A stretch of DNA of 23,349 bases from Oscillospiraceae bacterium (GTDB taxonomy: Bacteria; Bacillota; Clostridia; Oscillospirales; Oscillospiraceae), in assembly GCA_031266955.1 (NCBI GenBank), contig JAISAA010000257.1, positions 1 through 23,349 on the forward strand, given 5' to 3'. The translations under genes were made by a program, and so were the position numbers. The notes beneath the pieces were generated by a model. It had not been told where the DNA came from and ran no database searches. It was given only the letters and a program-made list of their open reading frames with translations. This document shows, piece by piece, positions 7,557 through 15,792 of the stretch (within the stretch, counting starts at the first letter, position 1; each line of letters opens with the position of its first letter).

Positions 7557-10500
7557 GTGACGACAAAAACAGTATCATTAGCTTTAGTGATTGCTCTGCT
7601 GCTGTCGCTTTGTCCGTTAACAGCACTGGCAGGTGATGAAAATCACCTGCCAGTGCTGTCTGCTGTTGCGGAACACAAGAGCGGAGAGGGAGAAGTAGTT
7701 CTAACCGTTTCAATTGAAAACAATCCCGGCATATACTATATTCAGCTTAGGATTACTGCGCCGGTTGCCGTAATTGATAATTCTTTGTATGCGACATATT
7801 ATGAGTCCTGCGTCAAAGAAGCTGATAATGTAGTGTGGGCGGACGGTGGCGCAAGTGATACTCGCGCCACCAGTAAGACCATGAGTTCGTCGGGTGTCAT
7901 TTATGTAGTTTTTCGTTCGCAAAAGGTTGACAATAAATACGCGCTTTTCGAGGGCGATGGCGAGTTGTTTTCTGTCACTCTAAAGACAAAGGATGAATTA
8001 ACGCCAGGATCATATGAATTTAGCATGAAATATGAGGAAGGCGCAGGTGAGGATACAAAATCAGCCAGTGTTAATCCCGACCTGAAAAAATTAACTGCGA
8101 CAGCGCAATTTACAATCGGTTCCGCTTCTCTGGTTGAATCCATCGAAATAGTTGATTCTGAGGGCGTTAAGCTCGAAAATTTGACACTTAAAGACACTTC
8201 GCCCAATATGCAGCTTTACGCACGTGTTCTTCCTGACAACGAAAACGTGAACCGAACCGTGAGTTGGGCGGTTGTTTCGAGCGAGCCAAAAAATTGCGTT
8301 TCCATTAAAACAGGAGATTATCTTTCCGTTAGCGAGGCCGGCACAGCCACCATCACCGCTACGGCGACGGATGGCAGCGGCGTATACGCTGAGTGCGAGG
8401 TCACGGTTGTGCCGAGCGTCACGGACGTGAATTTTTATTCCTCGAACGAGAGCGTTCCGCTCGCCGCGCTGGAACCCGGCGATACGTTTCAACTGAAACC
8501 TACTTTCACGCCGGCAAACGCGGGCACCCAAACGGGCAAATACGAAAGCAGCGATACGGACGTGGTCACCGTTGACGGGGACGGCGAAGTCACGGCAGTC
8601 GCTCACGGCGCAGCCTTTGTCACATTTACGGCAAACGACGGGGACGGTCAGTATTACGCCCCCCTGCTGTTCTGCGTACTCGATCCGGATGTAACGGGTT
8701 CGGGTTCCGCCGCGAGCGTGAACGGCGTGGAATACGGCACGCTTGAGGCCGCCGTCGAAGCCGGCGCCGGACAAACCATCACCCTGCTCAGGAACCAGGA
8801 GGCCGGAGTAATCACCCTGCCCGCGGGCAGCACCCTCGACCTTAACGGTCGAATGCTGTACGTATCGTCAATCCTGATACCGGAAGACACGGCGGTAGTC
8901 TCCATTGAAAACGGAACGATAATCGGAAAGTGGGGCAGCGGGGCGGCTGTGCTTTTAAGCAACGATTCGTCGCTTGAGAGTCTGGACAACGTAAAAATCA
9001 TGTGCGCGCAGCAGAGTGCTGTGAGCAGCGACGGTACTGAAAATGTCGCTTGGAAACTCGGAAGCGTAACGGACTGTGACATTACCGTGATATTCAGCGA
9101 CCCCGAAGACAAAATCAACACGTGGAATGCGGACTGCTTCTCTGTCTTTGATAATTTCAGCAGCGGCGATATCTTTTATATCGGCGGCGATACCCGTGTA
9201 AAGGCGATCGGCTGCACCTTGGCGGGCGGCGGATACAGGCGCTACGGGGACGTATTCATATACGGCGGGCAATTCGACGTGCCGAGAATAAAAACCGGCG
9301 GCACTGTTGTGCATATCTACGGCGGCAGCTACAGAAATGAAATCACAGAGCTTGCCATGGGCGGAACCGATGATATTTACGGAGTGGAGAAAGTCGGTGA
9401 TTGGTGGGTCGTCACCAAGGGCGGCACGCCGACCACGCTGACCGTAAACGCCGACCCCGCGACCGCGCAAATTACGCTGCATAAGCTCGACGGCGACACA
9501 AAAACGCCTGTAACGGTAACTTCATCGACAGGCGGACAATTCGTTTTCCCGGTCGAATTGCAGTACAGCTACGAATACCGCGTCACCGCTGACGGGTACG
9601 CGCCCGCGAGCGGTGTCATCAGCATCACAAGCAAAGACAAAATGTTGTCCGTCGCGCTGCGCCTTGATTCAGTGACGCCTCCGGCTACGGATGTGGAACG
9701 CACCGAAACCATCAGCGGCGGCACCGTCATCACGGAGGGCGGGACCTACAGACTGGCGCCGCCCGTACCCGATACGGTGTTCGGCGTGATAACCGTCGCA
9801 ACGCGCGCGCCCGTCAGGCTCATAGGCTACGGCATAACCGACCAGAGCACGATGATGTACCGCGACCTGACGATAGAGTGCGCCGCCGGCGCGAACCTCA
9901 TAATCCGCGACATATGGACAAACAACAACAGGGGCAAAGGCACCCCCTCCGGCGCCACTAATATGGGCGTCAACATCCTTGACTTCACCGGCAAAGGCAA
10001 CGCGCTTACCATTGAGGGCGTCAACCTACTCGAAAATCAGGAGTACGTTGCCGGCGCGGGTATACACGTGGCAAAAGGCGCGGAGCTGACCTTCCAAGGC
10101 GCCGGGACGATGTACCTATATAAATATTCGCAGGGCTGCGGCATAGGCGGCAACGCCGGAGAGGCCAGCGGAAGGCTTGAGTTCGCAAGCGGCGAGTACT
10201 TCATCAAAGGCAGCAAGACAGGCGCTGTCATCGGCGGCGACGGGATGGGGGACGTCATCAAGAACGACAACATCATCTTCAGCGGCGCGAGCGTGACCGT
10301 GGCGAACGTGGCGACGGGCGCGGCCATCGGCGACAGCAATAGCAGAAACTGCGCGGGTGACGTCTATCTGACGGGCGGCAGCCTGACTACGTTCACCGAA
10401 TTTATGGGCCCCGCAATAGGCAAAACCGGCAGACTGTTCGTCACCGGAGGGTCGCTGAAAGCCGTAATGACATCAAACGCGGTCGGCCCCGGCTACGGCT

Positions 10501-12005
10501 TGGACAGAAATATAGCTCCGGGCCTATACGTCCGTGACGAGTCAATAATGGCGGCAAAGCTGAACGGCGCAGGGCAAGAGGTCTCCCTGCTCAAATTCGA
10601 CACAGCGCAGTTAAAGACGCGCGCCGCCTCTTTCACCGTCACAGGCGCGATCACATACAGCGGCGGGCTGCACGCGACCGGGTATGACATGGAGAGTACC
10701 AATACCATTACGAGCTTCCCCGCCGACAACACCACCGACACGAACCTCTACTTCTACCTCCCGAAAGCGGCGGATCAAGAGCTCATCGTCAACAAAGAGA
10801 AATTCACCGTCTCGTGGGATAGCGACACTGCGGCGTTTACCGTGAAGAACGAGAGCGGCGCGGTCATCTCGACGTCCGACGCGAACAGCTCGAAAGAAGC
10901 CGACAAACCCGAAACAGCCGCTAAGACCGATACGACAGTCAAGGACGGCGAAGCGACGGTAGTAGTCGCCGTTCCCGATAAGGACGCGCAGACTACCGAC
11001 ACTCCCGAACGCCTCGTTGTGAACGTGGACACAAAGGGCGAAAATGTCGATAAGATCACGGTAGAGATACCGAAAGAAGTAATAGCCCTCGAATCCGGCA
11101 GCAAGTCGGAGATAGAAATACGCTCCGAGGTCGCGAACGTCCTGATACCGGAAAAAGCCGTAGCAGCGCTCGCCGTGACGGGCGAAGCCGTAACGGTGAA
11201 AGCCGCGAAAAACGATGACGCGAGCTACACATTCACGGTAGCCGCCGGAGAGAAAAACATCGAAAAGCTCGACGGCGGGATAAAAGCCGTGATCTCGTCC
11301 GAGGACGCGACACCCGGCACCGTAGCCGTCATAGTCCACGCCGACGGCACGGAAGAAGTCATCAAAAAATCAGTCGGCAAGGACGGCAAAGTGAGCATCC
11401 CGCTCGACGGCTCCGCGACAATAAAAATCGTAGACAACTCAAAAGCTTTCGCCGACGTGAGCTCTAACGCGTGGTATTCCGACGGAGTAAAATTCACAAG
11501 CTCCCACGAGTTGTTCCAAGGCACGGACAACGGCGGCTTCGCCCCCGAAATGTCAATGACGCGCGGAATGCTCGCAACAGTCCTCCACCGCCTCGAAAAC
11601 GCGCCGACAGCAACGGGAGACCTGTTCTCCGACGTAGCCGGCGACGCCTACTACGCCGAGGCCATAATCTGGGCGAGCGCAAACTCAATAGTAAACGGCA
11701 CTGGCGACGGCTTCGCGCCTGACGCGGAGATAAACCGCGAACAGCTCACCGTAATGCTCTATAGATATTACGTGTGGACGTTTGCCGGGGACGGCGGGCG
11801 ACCGGGGACGGTCGCCCCCACAGACGCAAACCTCTCCGCTTTCCCCGACGCGGACGGCGTGTCAGAATGGGCGGAGGACGCCGTGATCTGGGCGGTCGGC
11901 ATAGGGCTGATAAACGGACGCGACAGCGGTCTTGCGCCGCAAGGCACCGCGACGCGCGCGGAGGTCGCGGTGATACTCGAAAGGTTTATCGAGAACGTGC
12001 TGTAA
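7557..12005 (+). CDS. Giant SLH-anchored multidomain surface protein with cohesin-like domain
   Basis: About 1482 aa, exported and held on the cell wall. Order: signal peptide (1-25, cleavage near LTALA|GD); cohesin-like beta-sandwich (about 31-188, with VSIENNPGI and LFSVTLKTKDELTPGSY); bacterial Ig-like group 2 domain (about 193-286) and a second (about 287-378); a beta-helix region (388-623); a PEGA-like domain (626-705); a second glycine-rich beta-helix (716-1103); an acidic/lysine-rich part (1108-1293); three SLH units (1297-1482). The SLH units should bind secondary wall polymer. The GTG at 7557 was chosen because GAGG lies ten bases upstream; TTG at 7536 or 7548 would add up to seven residues. 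Codon use in the first 800 bases is visibly more AT-rich than in the rest, suggesting a mosaic origin. The cohesin assignment is by motif resemblance only. Confidence 0.87.
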   Translation: MTTKTVSLALVIALLLSLCPLTALAGDENHLPVLSAVAEHKSGEGEVVLTVSIENNPGIYYIQLRITAPVAVIDNSLYATYYESCVKEADNVVWADGGASDTRATSKTMSSSGVIYVVFRSQKVDNKYALFEGDGELFSVTLKTKDELTPGSYEFSMKYEEGAGEDTKSASVNPDLKKLTATAQFTIGSASLVESIEIVDSEGVKLENLTLKDTSPNMQLYARVLPDNENVNRTVSWAVVSSEPKNCVSIKTGDYLSVSEAGTATITATATDGSGVYAECEVTVVPSVTDVNFYSSNESVPLAALEPGDTFQLKPTFTPANAGTQTGKYESSDTDVVTVDGDGEVTAVAHGAAFVTFTANDGDGQYYAPLLFCVLDPDVTGSGSAASVNGVEYGTLEAAVEAGAGQTITLLRNQEAGVITLPAGSTLDLNGRMLYVSSILIPEDTAVVSIENGTIIGKWGSGAAVLLSNDSSLESLDNVKIMCAQQSAVSSDGTENVAWKLGSVTDCDITVIFSDPEDKINTWNADCFSVFDNFSSGDIFYIGGDTRVKAIGCTLAGGGYRRYGDVFIYGGQFDVPRIKTGGTVVHIYGGSYRNEITELAMGGTDDIYGVEKVGDWWVVTKGGTPTTLTVNADPATAQITLHKLDGDTKTPVTVTSSTGGQFVFPVELQYSYEYRVTADGYAPASGVISITSKDKMLSVALRLDSVTPPATDVERTETISGGTVITEGGTYRLAPPVPDTVFGVITVATRAPVRLIGYGITDQSTMMYRDLTIECAAGANLIIRDIWTNNNRGKGTPSGATNMGVNILDFTGKGNALTIEGVNLLENQEYVAGAGIHVAKGAELTFQGAGTMYLYKYSQGCGIGGNAGEASGRLEFASGEYFIKGSKTGAVIGGDGMGDVIKNDNIIFSGASVTVANVATGAAIGDSNSRNCAGDVYLTGGSLTTFTEFMGPAIGKTGRLFVTGGSLKAVMTSNAVGPGYGLDRNIAPGLYVRDESIMAAKLNGAGQEVSLLKFDTAQLKTRAASFTVTGAITYSGGLHATGYDMESTNTITSFPADNTTDTNLYFYLPKAADQELIVNKEKFTVSWDSDTAAFTVKNESGAVISTSDANSSKEADKPETAAKTDTTVKDGEATVVVAVPDKDAQTTDTPERLVVNVDTKGENVDKITVEIPKEVIALESGSKSEIEIRSEVANVLIPEKAVAALAVTGEAVTVKAAKNDDASYTFTVAAGEKNIEKLDGGIKAVISSEDATPGTVAVIVHADGTEEVIKKSVGKDGKVSIPLDGSATIKIVDNSKAFADVSSNAWYSDGVKFTSSHELFQGTDNGGFAPEMSMTRGMLATVLHRLENAPTATGDLFSDVAGDAYYAEAIIWASANSIVNGTGDGFAPDAEINREQLTVMLYRYYVWTFAGDGGRPGTVAPTDANLSAFPDADGVSEWAEDAVIWAVGIGLINGRDSGLAPQGTATRAEVAVILERFIENVL
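7620..7659. repeat. Perfect 18-bp palindrome with GAAA loop inside the SLH gene
   Basis: ACAGCACTGGCAGGTGAT (7620-7637) is followed by GAAA and its exact reverse complement (7642-7659). It covers the codons for the end of the signal peptide and the first mature residues (TALAGDENHLPVLS). In RNA it would form an exceptionally stable hairpin capped by a GNRA tetraloop about 60 bases after the start codon. Confidence 0.95.
11796..11823 (+). repeat. Palindromic repeat embedded in frame in the SLH region
   Basis: GGGCGACC (11796-11803), six-base loop, GGTCGCCC (11810-11817), then CCACAG. The identical arms occur intergenically at 12032-12052, there followed by CTACGG. It encodes the glycine/proline-rich insert GDGGRPGTVAPT between two SLH units. 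Confidence 0.8.
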
Positions 12006-12031
12006 TTAAAAATACGTGCGCGCGGAAAACC

Positions 12032-12058
12032 GGGCGACCACGAGGGTCGCCCCTACGG
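12032..12058 (+). repeat. CTACGG-flanked palindromic repeat, intergenic copy
   Basis: GGGCGACC-ACGAG-GGTCGCCC followed by CTACGG, 27 bases after the SLH gene stop. It may act as a weak terminator hairpin but has no T-run. Related to 11796-11823 and, on the other strand, to 17166-17191. Confidence 0.8.
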
Positions 12059-12127
12059 GACGAACTCCCAAATATTAAATTGCTTGCTTCACTTACCTTT
12101 CCTATACGGCGTCCAAGACGCCACCTC

Positions 12128-12658
12128 CTATCCACAGGCGTAGATGACGCCGGCAGCCGAGGACAAGACTCGTACCCTTGTCCTCGGCTGCTGGCACTGC
12201 GAACGGCAGCTGCACACCTCTCTCAAAATGGCTAAGCTTGCGTTCCTTTCTCTTCTAATAAGATTTTTTCCCGAACTGTTCAGCGCTTCCCAGCTTTTAT
12301 TGGCTCCATCTGGAAGCTGCTCTATTTGCTTACGAATCAAGATAACGTCGAATTCTCCGTCGATCGGGCGCTCTATCACGTCCCTGTGCTGCTCAAGGCG
12401 CAAATATTCATTGCGGGGACGGACATAGAAAAAGCGCACATCGTAGTATTTGATGTTTTCAAGAATTCTGGTCATCGACATACGCGCCTCCGGGATATCG
12501 GACGGAACTGTTATAGCTTTAACGTCTACCATTCCGCCGCCTTGCCTATCCCGCCACGTCACGCTGATCACGCCGTCAGGCTTTTCCGGCGACTCCGGGA
12601 AGCTTTCCGCACCCGGTCCGAACATCGGGTACGGCGGGATCAATTTGAGTTCTTGCAT
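12128..12658 (-). CDS. Hypothetical protein with palindrome-derived C terminus
   Basis: A 176-aa predicted cytoplasmic protein that I do not recognise. The ATG has AGGAGG eight bases upstream, which makes it a credible gene. The first 145 or so residues are ordinary (MQELKLIPPYPMFGPG..., VISVTWRDRQGGGMVDVKAI, ILIRKQIEQLPDGANKSWEAL), with no signal peptide or membrane helix. The last 30 or so (CSCRSQCQQPRTRVRVLS...) are encoded by a large palindrome at 12150-12194 and have unnatural composition, so the original end of the gene was probably replaced. It follows a MarR regulator stump on the same strand; the pair may be the remains of one operon. Confidence 0.6.
   Translation of the reverse strand: MQELKLIPPYPMFGPGAESFPESPEKPDGVISVTWRDRQGGGMVDVKAITVPSDIPEARMSMTRILENIKYYDVRFFYVRPRNEYLRLEQHRDVIERPIDGEFDVILIRKQIEQLPDGANKSWEALNSSGKNLIRRERNASLAILREVCSCRSQCQQPRTRVRVLSSAAGVIYACG
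12150..12194. repeat. Large palindrome at the 3' end of the hypothetical gene
   Basis: Arms of 18 bases (12150-12167 and 12177-12194) pair with a single G-T wobble around a nine-base loop; the core is CAGCCGAGGACAAG with CTTGTCCTCGGCTG. No T-run follows on either strand. A second small hairpin, GGCGTC-CAA-GACGCC, sits at 12108-12122. Confidence 0.85.
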
Positions 12659-12720
12659 TTTATATGCCTCCTATTATTTGATAATAAGTTATTGATAAGA
12701 ATAAAAATAACGGGCGCGAT

Positions 12721-12918
12721 TCAATCCAGATTACCGCTCACTTTACACAGCAGCTCGTAGAACAGCCGCGCCTCGATATCCGTCAGTCCGAGCTTGCGCT
12801 CGATAGCGTCCATATGCTCGTGCGCCTCGTCGCACTTTGCGCCGCCCGCCGCGGTTATCCGCGCGCGTTTGACGCGTCTGTCGCCGGGGTCGTCAACCAA
12901 GTCCGCGTTGCTCAAGCG
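12721..12918 (-). pseudogene. C-terminal remnant of a MarR-family regulator
   Basis: The last 65 codons of this frame read as the tail of a MarR winged-helix regulator. LVDDPGDRRVKRARITAAG matches the family's wing (LV.R..DP.DRRV..V.LT..G), followed by a dimerisation helix ending LFYELLCKVSGNLD and a TGA stop. Residues upstream in the same frame do not resemble the DNA-recognition helices and are shared with the promoter and coding region of the divergent ABC operon. The N-terminal half is therefore missing, and the fragment should not bind DNA on its own. Confidence 0.65.
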
Positions 12919-12941
12919 CGGCGCGCCTGCAAAGTATGGAC

Positions 12942-12971
12942 TTGCAAAGCGGCGGCCCGTTGCTGTATAAT
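12942..12971 (+). promoter_or_regulatory. Promoter of the amino-acid ABC operon
   Basis: TTGCAA (12942-12947), 18 bases, perfect TATAAT (12966-12971). Predicted start near 12978, giving a leader of about 65 bases. It lies directly beside the truncated MarR gene, where an operator for that regulator would once have been expected. Confidence 0.75.
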
Positions 12972-13042
12972 ACCCGGCAGCCGGACGGCGCGGTACCGCC
13001 GCGTCCTCCCGCTCAAAAAACATATCACAACGGAGGATAAAA

Positions 13043-13918
13043 ATGAAAAAGACGATCTCAATTCTGCTCGCGCTGGCGTGTATCGTCGCGCTGGCGGCCT
13101 GCGCCGCAACCCCGCCCGAGGAAACGGGCTCCCCCTCGCTGACGCCGCCGAGCGGCGCGTCCGAAACCCCGGAAGCTCCGGACGAAAACACCGAAACGCC
13201 CGATCCCGGCAGCGACCTCGCCTACATAACGGCAAAGGGCGAGCTCATCATCGGCGTTACGGACTATGAGCCTATGAACTACAAGGACGCAAACGGAGCC
13301 TGGACGGGCTTCGACACGGAATTTGCCGAAGCGGTCTGCGAAAAGCTCGGCATCACGCCCGTGTTTCAGGAGATTGAATGGAGTTCCAAGGAGACGGAGC
13401 TCAAGGGCAAAACCATCGACTGCATCTGGAACGGCTTGACCGTGGACGACGACCGCCGCCTGAACATGGACTTTTCGCTGTCTTATCTGCTAAATGAGCA
13501 GGTCGTCGTAGTCGCGGCGGCGAGCGCCGCCGAATACACGGGCAAGGACAGCTTTGACGGCCTCACAGTCGTCGCGGAGGAGGGCTCCGCGGGCGAGACG
13601 GCGGCGGCGGAGCTCACAGGCGCTGTTGTAGTGCCCGTGCAGTCGCAAGCGTCGGCGCTTCTGGAGGTCAAGTCCGGGACGGCGGACGCCGCGGTCATTG
13701 ACTCTACTATGGCGTCCGCGATGACGGGCGAGGGGACGGATTACGCCGACCTCGCGGTGCTCGACCTGTCACTGACGGCCGAGGAATACGCCATTGGCTT
13801 CCGCCTCGGCTCCGACGTCACGGCGGCCGTAGACGCTGCCATAGGCGAGCTTCTGTCGGACGGTACGCTCGCGGCCATCGCCGCGAAATACGATCTCGCG
13901 GATCGCCTGACGCAGTAA
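13043..13918 (+). CDS. Polar amino-acid ABC transporter, substrate-binding lipoprotein
   Basis: A 291-aa extracellular solute-binding protein. The signal peptide ends in the lipobox LAAC with the lipidated Cys at residue 20, so the protein is anchored to the outer face of the membrane. A proline/threonine/glutamate-rich linker (about 21-58) leads to a family-3 binding domain with GELIIGVTDYEPMNYKDANGAWTGFDTEFAEAV broken into its usual blocks (for example GVTDYEPMNY and GFDTEFAEAV) and WNGLTVDDDR. The ligand is a polar or charged amino acid by family; which one cannot be read. GGAGG precedes the ATG. First gene of a three-gene operon with permease and ATPase. Confidence 0.93.
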   Translation: MKKTISILLALACIVALAACAATPPEETGSPSLTPPSGASETPEAPDENTETPDPGSDLAYITAKGELIIGVTDYEPMNYKDANGAWTGFDTEFAEAVCEKLGITPVFQEIEWSSKETELKGKTIDCIWNGLTVDDDRRLNMDFSLSYLLNEQVVVVAAASAAEYTGKDSFDGLTVVAEEGSAGETAAAELTGAVVVPVQSQASALLEVKSGTADAAVIDSTMASAMTGEGTDYADLAVLDLSLTAEEYAIGFRLGSDVTAAVDAAIGELLSDGTLAAIAAKYDLADRLTQ

Positions 13919-13928
13919 GGACACAGCC

Positions 13929-14570
13929 GTGCCGCTGAGTACTATCGCAGCGACGCTGCTGCGCGGCTTCGGGACGACGTGCCTCATATTCATAATCACG
14001 CTGGCGCTCGCCGCGCCGCTGGGGCTCGTCGTCTCGTTCGGCTCTATGAGCCGTTTCGCGCCGCTGCGGATACTCACGCGGGCGTTCGTGTGGATTATCC
14101 GCGGCTCGCCGCTTATGCTCCAGATGATAATCATCTATTACGGCCCCGGCCTCCTGTGGAGCGGGACGGCGTTGCCGCGCTTTTCGGCAACTATCACGGC
14201 GTTCACCATAAACTACGCCGCGTATTTTTCCGAGATATACCGTGGCGGGATAGAGGGCGTTCCACGCGGGCAGTACGAGGCGGGGCTCGTCCTCGGTATG
14301 ACAAAGACGCAGATTTTTTTCAAAATCACGCTGCTGCAAGTCGTAAAGCGCATCCTGCCGCCGATGTCGAACGAGATAATCACGCTCGTAAAGGACACGT
14401 CGCTCGCGCGCATAATAGCCGTGCGCGAGATTATAATGGAGGCGTATTCCTTTATGGCAAAGGGCCTAATCTCCCCGCTGTTCTACGCCGGCGTATTCTA
14501 TCTGATATTCAACGGCGTATTGCAAGTGATTTTCGGCAAGGCGGAGAAAAAGTTAGCTTATTTCAGGTAA
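13929..14570 (+). CDS. Amino-acid ABC transporter permease (HisM/GlnP type)
   Basis: A 213-aa inner-membrane permease starting at GTG, with AGGA seven bases upstream, ten bases after the binding-protein gene. Hydrophobic helices alternate with the conserved EAA-type cytoplasmic loop GQYEAGLVLGMTKTQIFFKI that contacts the ATPase. The N-terminal RGSPLMLQMIIIYYG block is typical of polar amino-acid permeases. With a single permease gene the transporter presumably works as a homodimer with two copies of the ATPase encoded next. Confidence 0.94.
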   Translation: MPLSTIAATLLRGFGTTCLIFIITLALAAPLGLVVSFGSMSRFAPLRILTRAFVWIIRGSPLMLQMIIIYYGPGLLWSGTALPRFSATITAFTINYAAYFSEIYRGGIEGVPRGQYEAGLVLGMTKTQIFFKITLLQVVKRILPPMSNEIITLVKDTSLARIIAVREIIMEAYSFMAKGLISPLFYAGVFYLIFNGVLQVIFGKAEKKLAYFR

Positions 14571-14582
14571 CGAGGGTACGGT

Positions 14583-15365
14583 ATGGCGATTTTGGAGGTC
14601 ACGGGGCTCAATAAATCTTTTTCGGGGACCGCCGTTTTGAGCGATGTGGGATTTTCGCTGGAAAAGGGCGAGTCGCTCGCGATTATCGGCTCGTCCGGGA
14701 GCGGGAAGACAACGCTGCTGCGCTGCCTGAACTTCTTGGAGCTGCCGGACAGCGGCAAAATCAGCGTCGCGGGCGAAACGGTGTTCGATTCATCTGACCG
14801 CAGCGCCGTGCCGGAGCGCGAGCTGCGACGACGTAGGTTGCACTTCGGCCTCGTCTTCCAGAGCTTCAACCTGTTCCCGCAGTATACGGCGCTTGAAAAC
14901 GTCACGCTCGCGGGGCGGCTGCTCGCGCGCGAAAATCCCGGGTATCCCCGCCGGCGCGCGGAGCTTTTCGCGGAGATAGACGAAAACGCGCGCGCGCTGC
15001 TCGACTCCGTGGGGCTCATATCCAAGCTGGGCGCGTATCCGCACGAGTTGTCTGGCGGGCAGCAGCAGCGCGTGGCGATAGCGCGTGCGCTGGCGCTCTC
15101 TCCAGATATCCTCTGCTTCGACGAGCCCACGTCCGCGCTCGATCCGGAGCTGACGGGCGAGGTGCTGCGCGTCATACGCTCGCTGGCGTCGAGCCACACG
15201 ACTATGGTGATAGTCACGCACGAGATGCAGTTCGCACGCGAGGTGTCCGACAAGGTGATATTCATAGACGGCGGCGCCATCGTGGAGCGCGGCGCCCCGG
15301 AGGATGTCTTCGGAAATCCGCGGCACGAGCGCACTAAGCGCTTTTTGGAGCGATATTCGGGATAA
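14583..15365 (+). CDS. Amino-acid ABC transporter ATP-binding protein
   Basis: A 260-aa cytoplasmic ATPase with every motif intact: Walker A GSSGSGKT (36-43), Q-loop Gln93 in LVFQSFNLFPQ, signature LSGGQQQR (156-163), Walker B ILCFDE (176-181) and the switch His213 in VTHEM. The pattern is that of GlnQ/HisP-type amino-acid importers. It starts 12 bases after the permease with GAGG upstream and closes the operon. No intrinsic terminator with T-run follows; the 14-bp palindrome at 15391-15418 may stop transcription instead. Confidence 0.95.
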   Translation: MAILEVTGLNKSFSGTAVLSDVGFSLEKGESLAIIGSSGSGKTTLLRCLNFLELPDSGKISVAGETVFDSSDRSAVPERELRRRRLHFGLVFQSFNLFPQYTALENVTLAGRLLARENPGYPRRRAELFAEIDENARALLDSVGLISKLGAYPHELSGGQQQRVAIARALALSPDILCFDEPTSALDPELTGEVLRVIRSLASSHTTMVIVTHEMQFAREVSDKVIFIDGGAIVERGAPEDVFGNPRHERTKRFLERYSG

Positions 15366-15371
15366 TAAAGA

Positions 15372-15601
15372 GCGCCTGCGCGGCGCGGCGCCCCATTTCT
15401 TTACGTAAAGAAATGGGGGAAAGAACCGCCAAAGGAGGTGTCCTTTGGAATCCTCTAAATCGCGGGGGCTTACGGGGGTTGTTTGCAGTAGATGGGCGCG
15501 GCGCTGTCATTTGCAGGCTGTTTCGGGGGCGTGGTGCGGTGGCGCTCTGTGTCAACACGCGAATCGGCTCGTTTCGCTGCCGCCCTGCTGTGCGAACGGG
15601 A
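15372..15601 (+). repeat. Dispersed structured repeat, copy 1
   Basis: About 230 nt, roughly 80% identical to 17232-17461 in the same orientation. It begins GCGCCTGCGCGGCGCGGCG, then a perfect 14-bp palindrome CCCCATTTCTTTAC/GTAAAGAAATGGGG, a CCAAAGGA-GGTG-TCCTTTGG hairpin, and a conserved right part ending near CTGCTGTGCGAACGGGA. Frames through it are not credible proteins. A further hairpin plus GTTCCCCGTGC element lies at 15728-15751, just before the MATE gene end. Confidence 0.85.
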
Positions 15602-15792
15602 AGTGGGGACGAAGGGCGTGGAATGCGGTGGTGCTGTGCAATCGACGCGACGCTTCGCGCGCGCCGCCCAACCCATCGTCCCGCGTCTCTCGTCACGGGG
15701 AAAACAAGGGGGACGCGCCGCCTCATCGCGCCTTTGGCGCGTTCCCCGTGCGCGCACGCACATTAACGCCCGCCGCGCAGGTGCATAAACGC
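15602..15792. other. Noncoding spacer with GTTCCCCGTGC element (copy 1)
   Basis: About 190 bases without a credible gene between the structured repeat and the MATE stop. It holds GCGCC-TTT-GGCGC (15728-15740) followed by GTTCCCCGTGC (15741-15751) and CGCGCACGCACATTAA. This end matches that of 17482-17521; about 110 bases of the segment before it are absent from the second copy. Confidence 0.6.

Noticed and set aside
12919..13191. Upstream part of the minus-strand frame that contains the MarR tail
   Set aside because: It is antisense to the promoter, leader and signal peptide of the ABC binding protein and does not resemble the MarR DNA-binding half.
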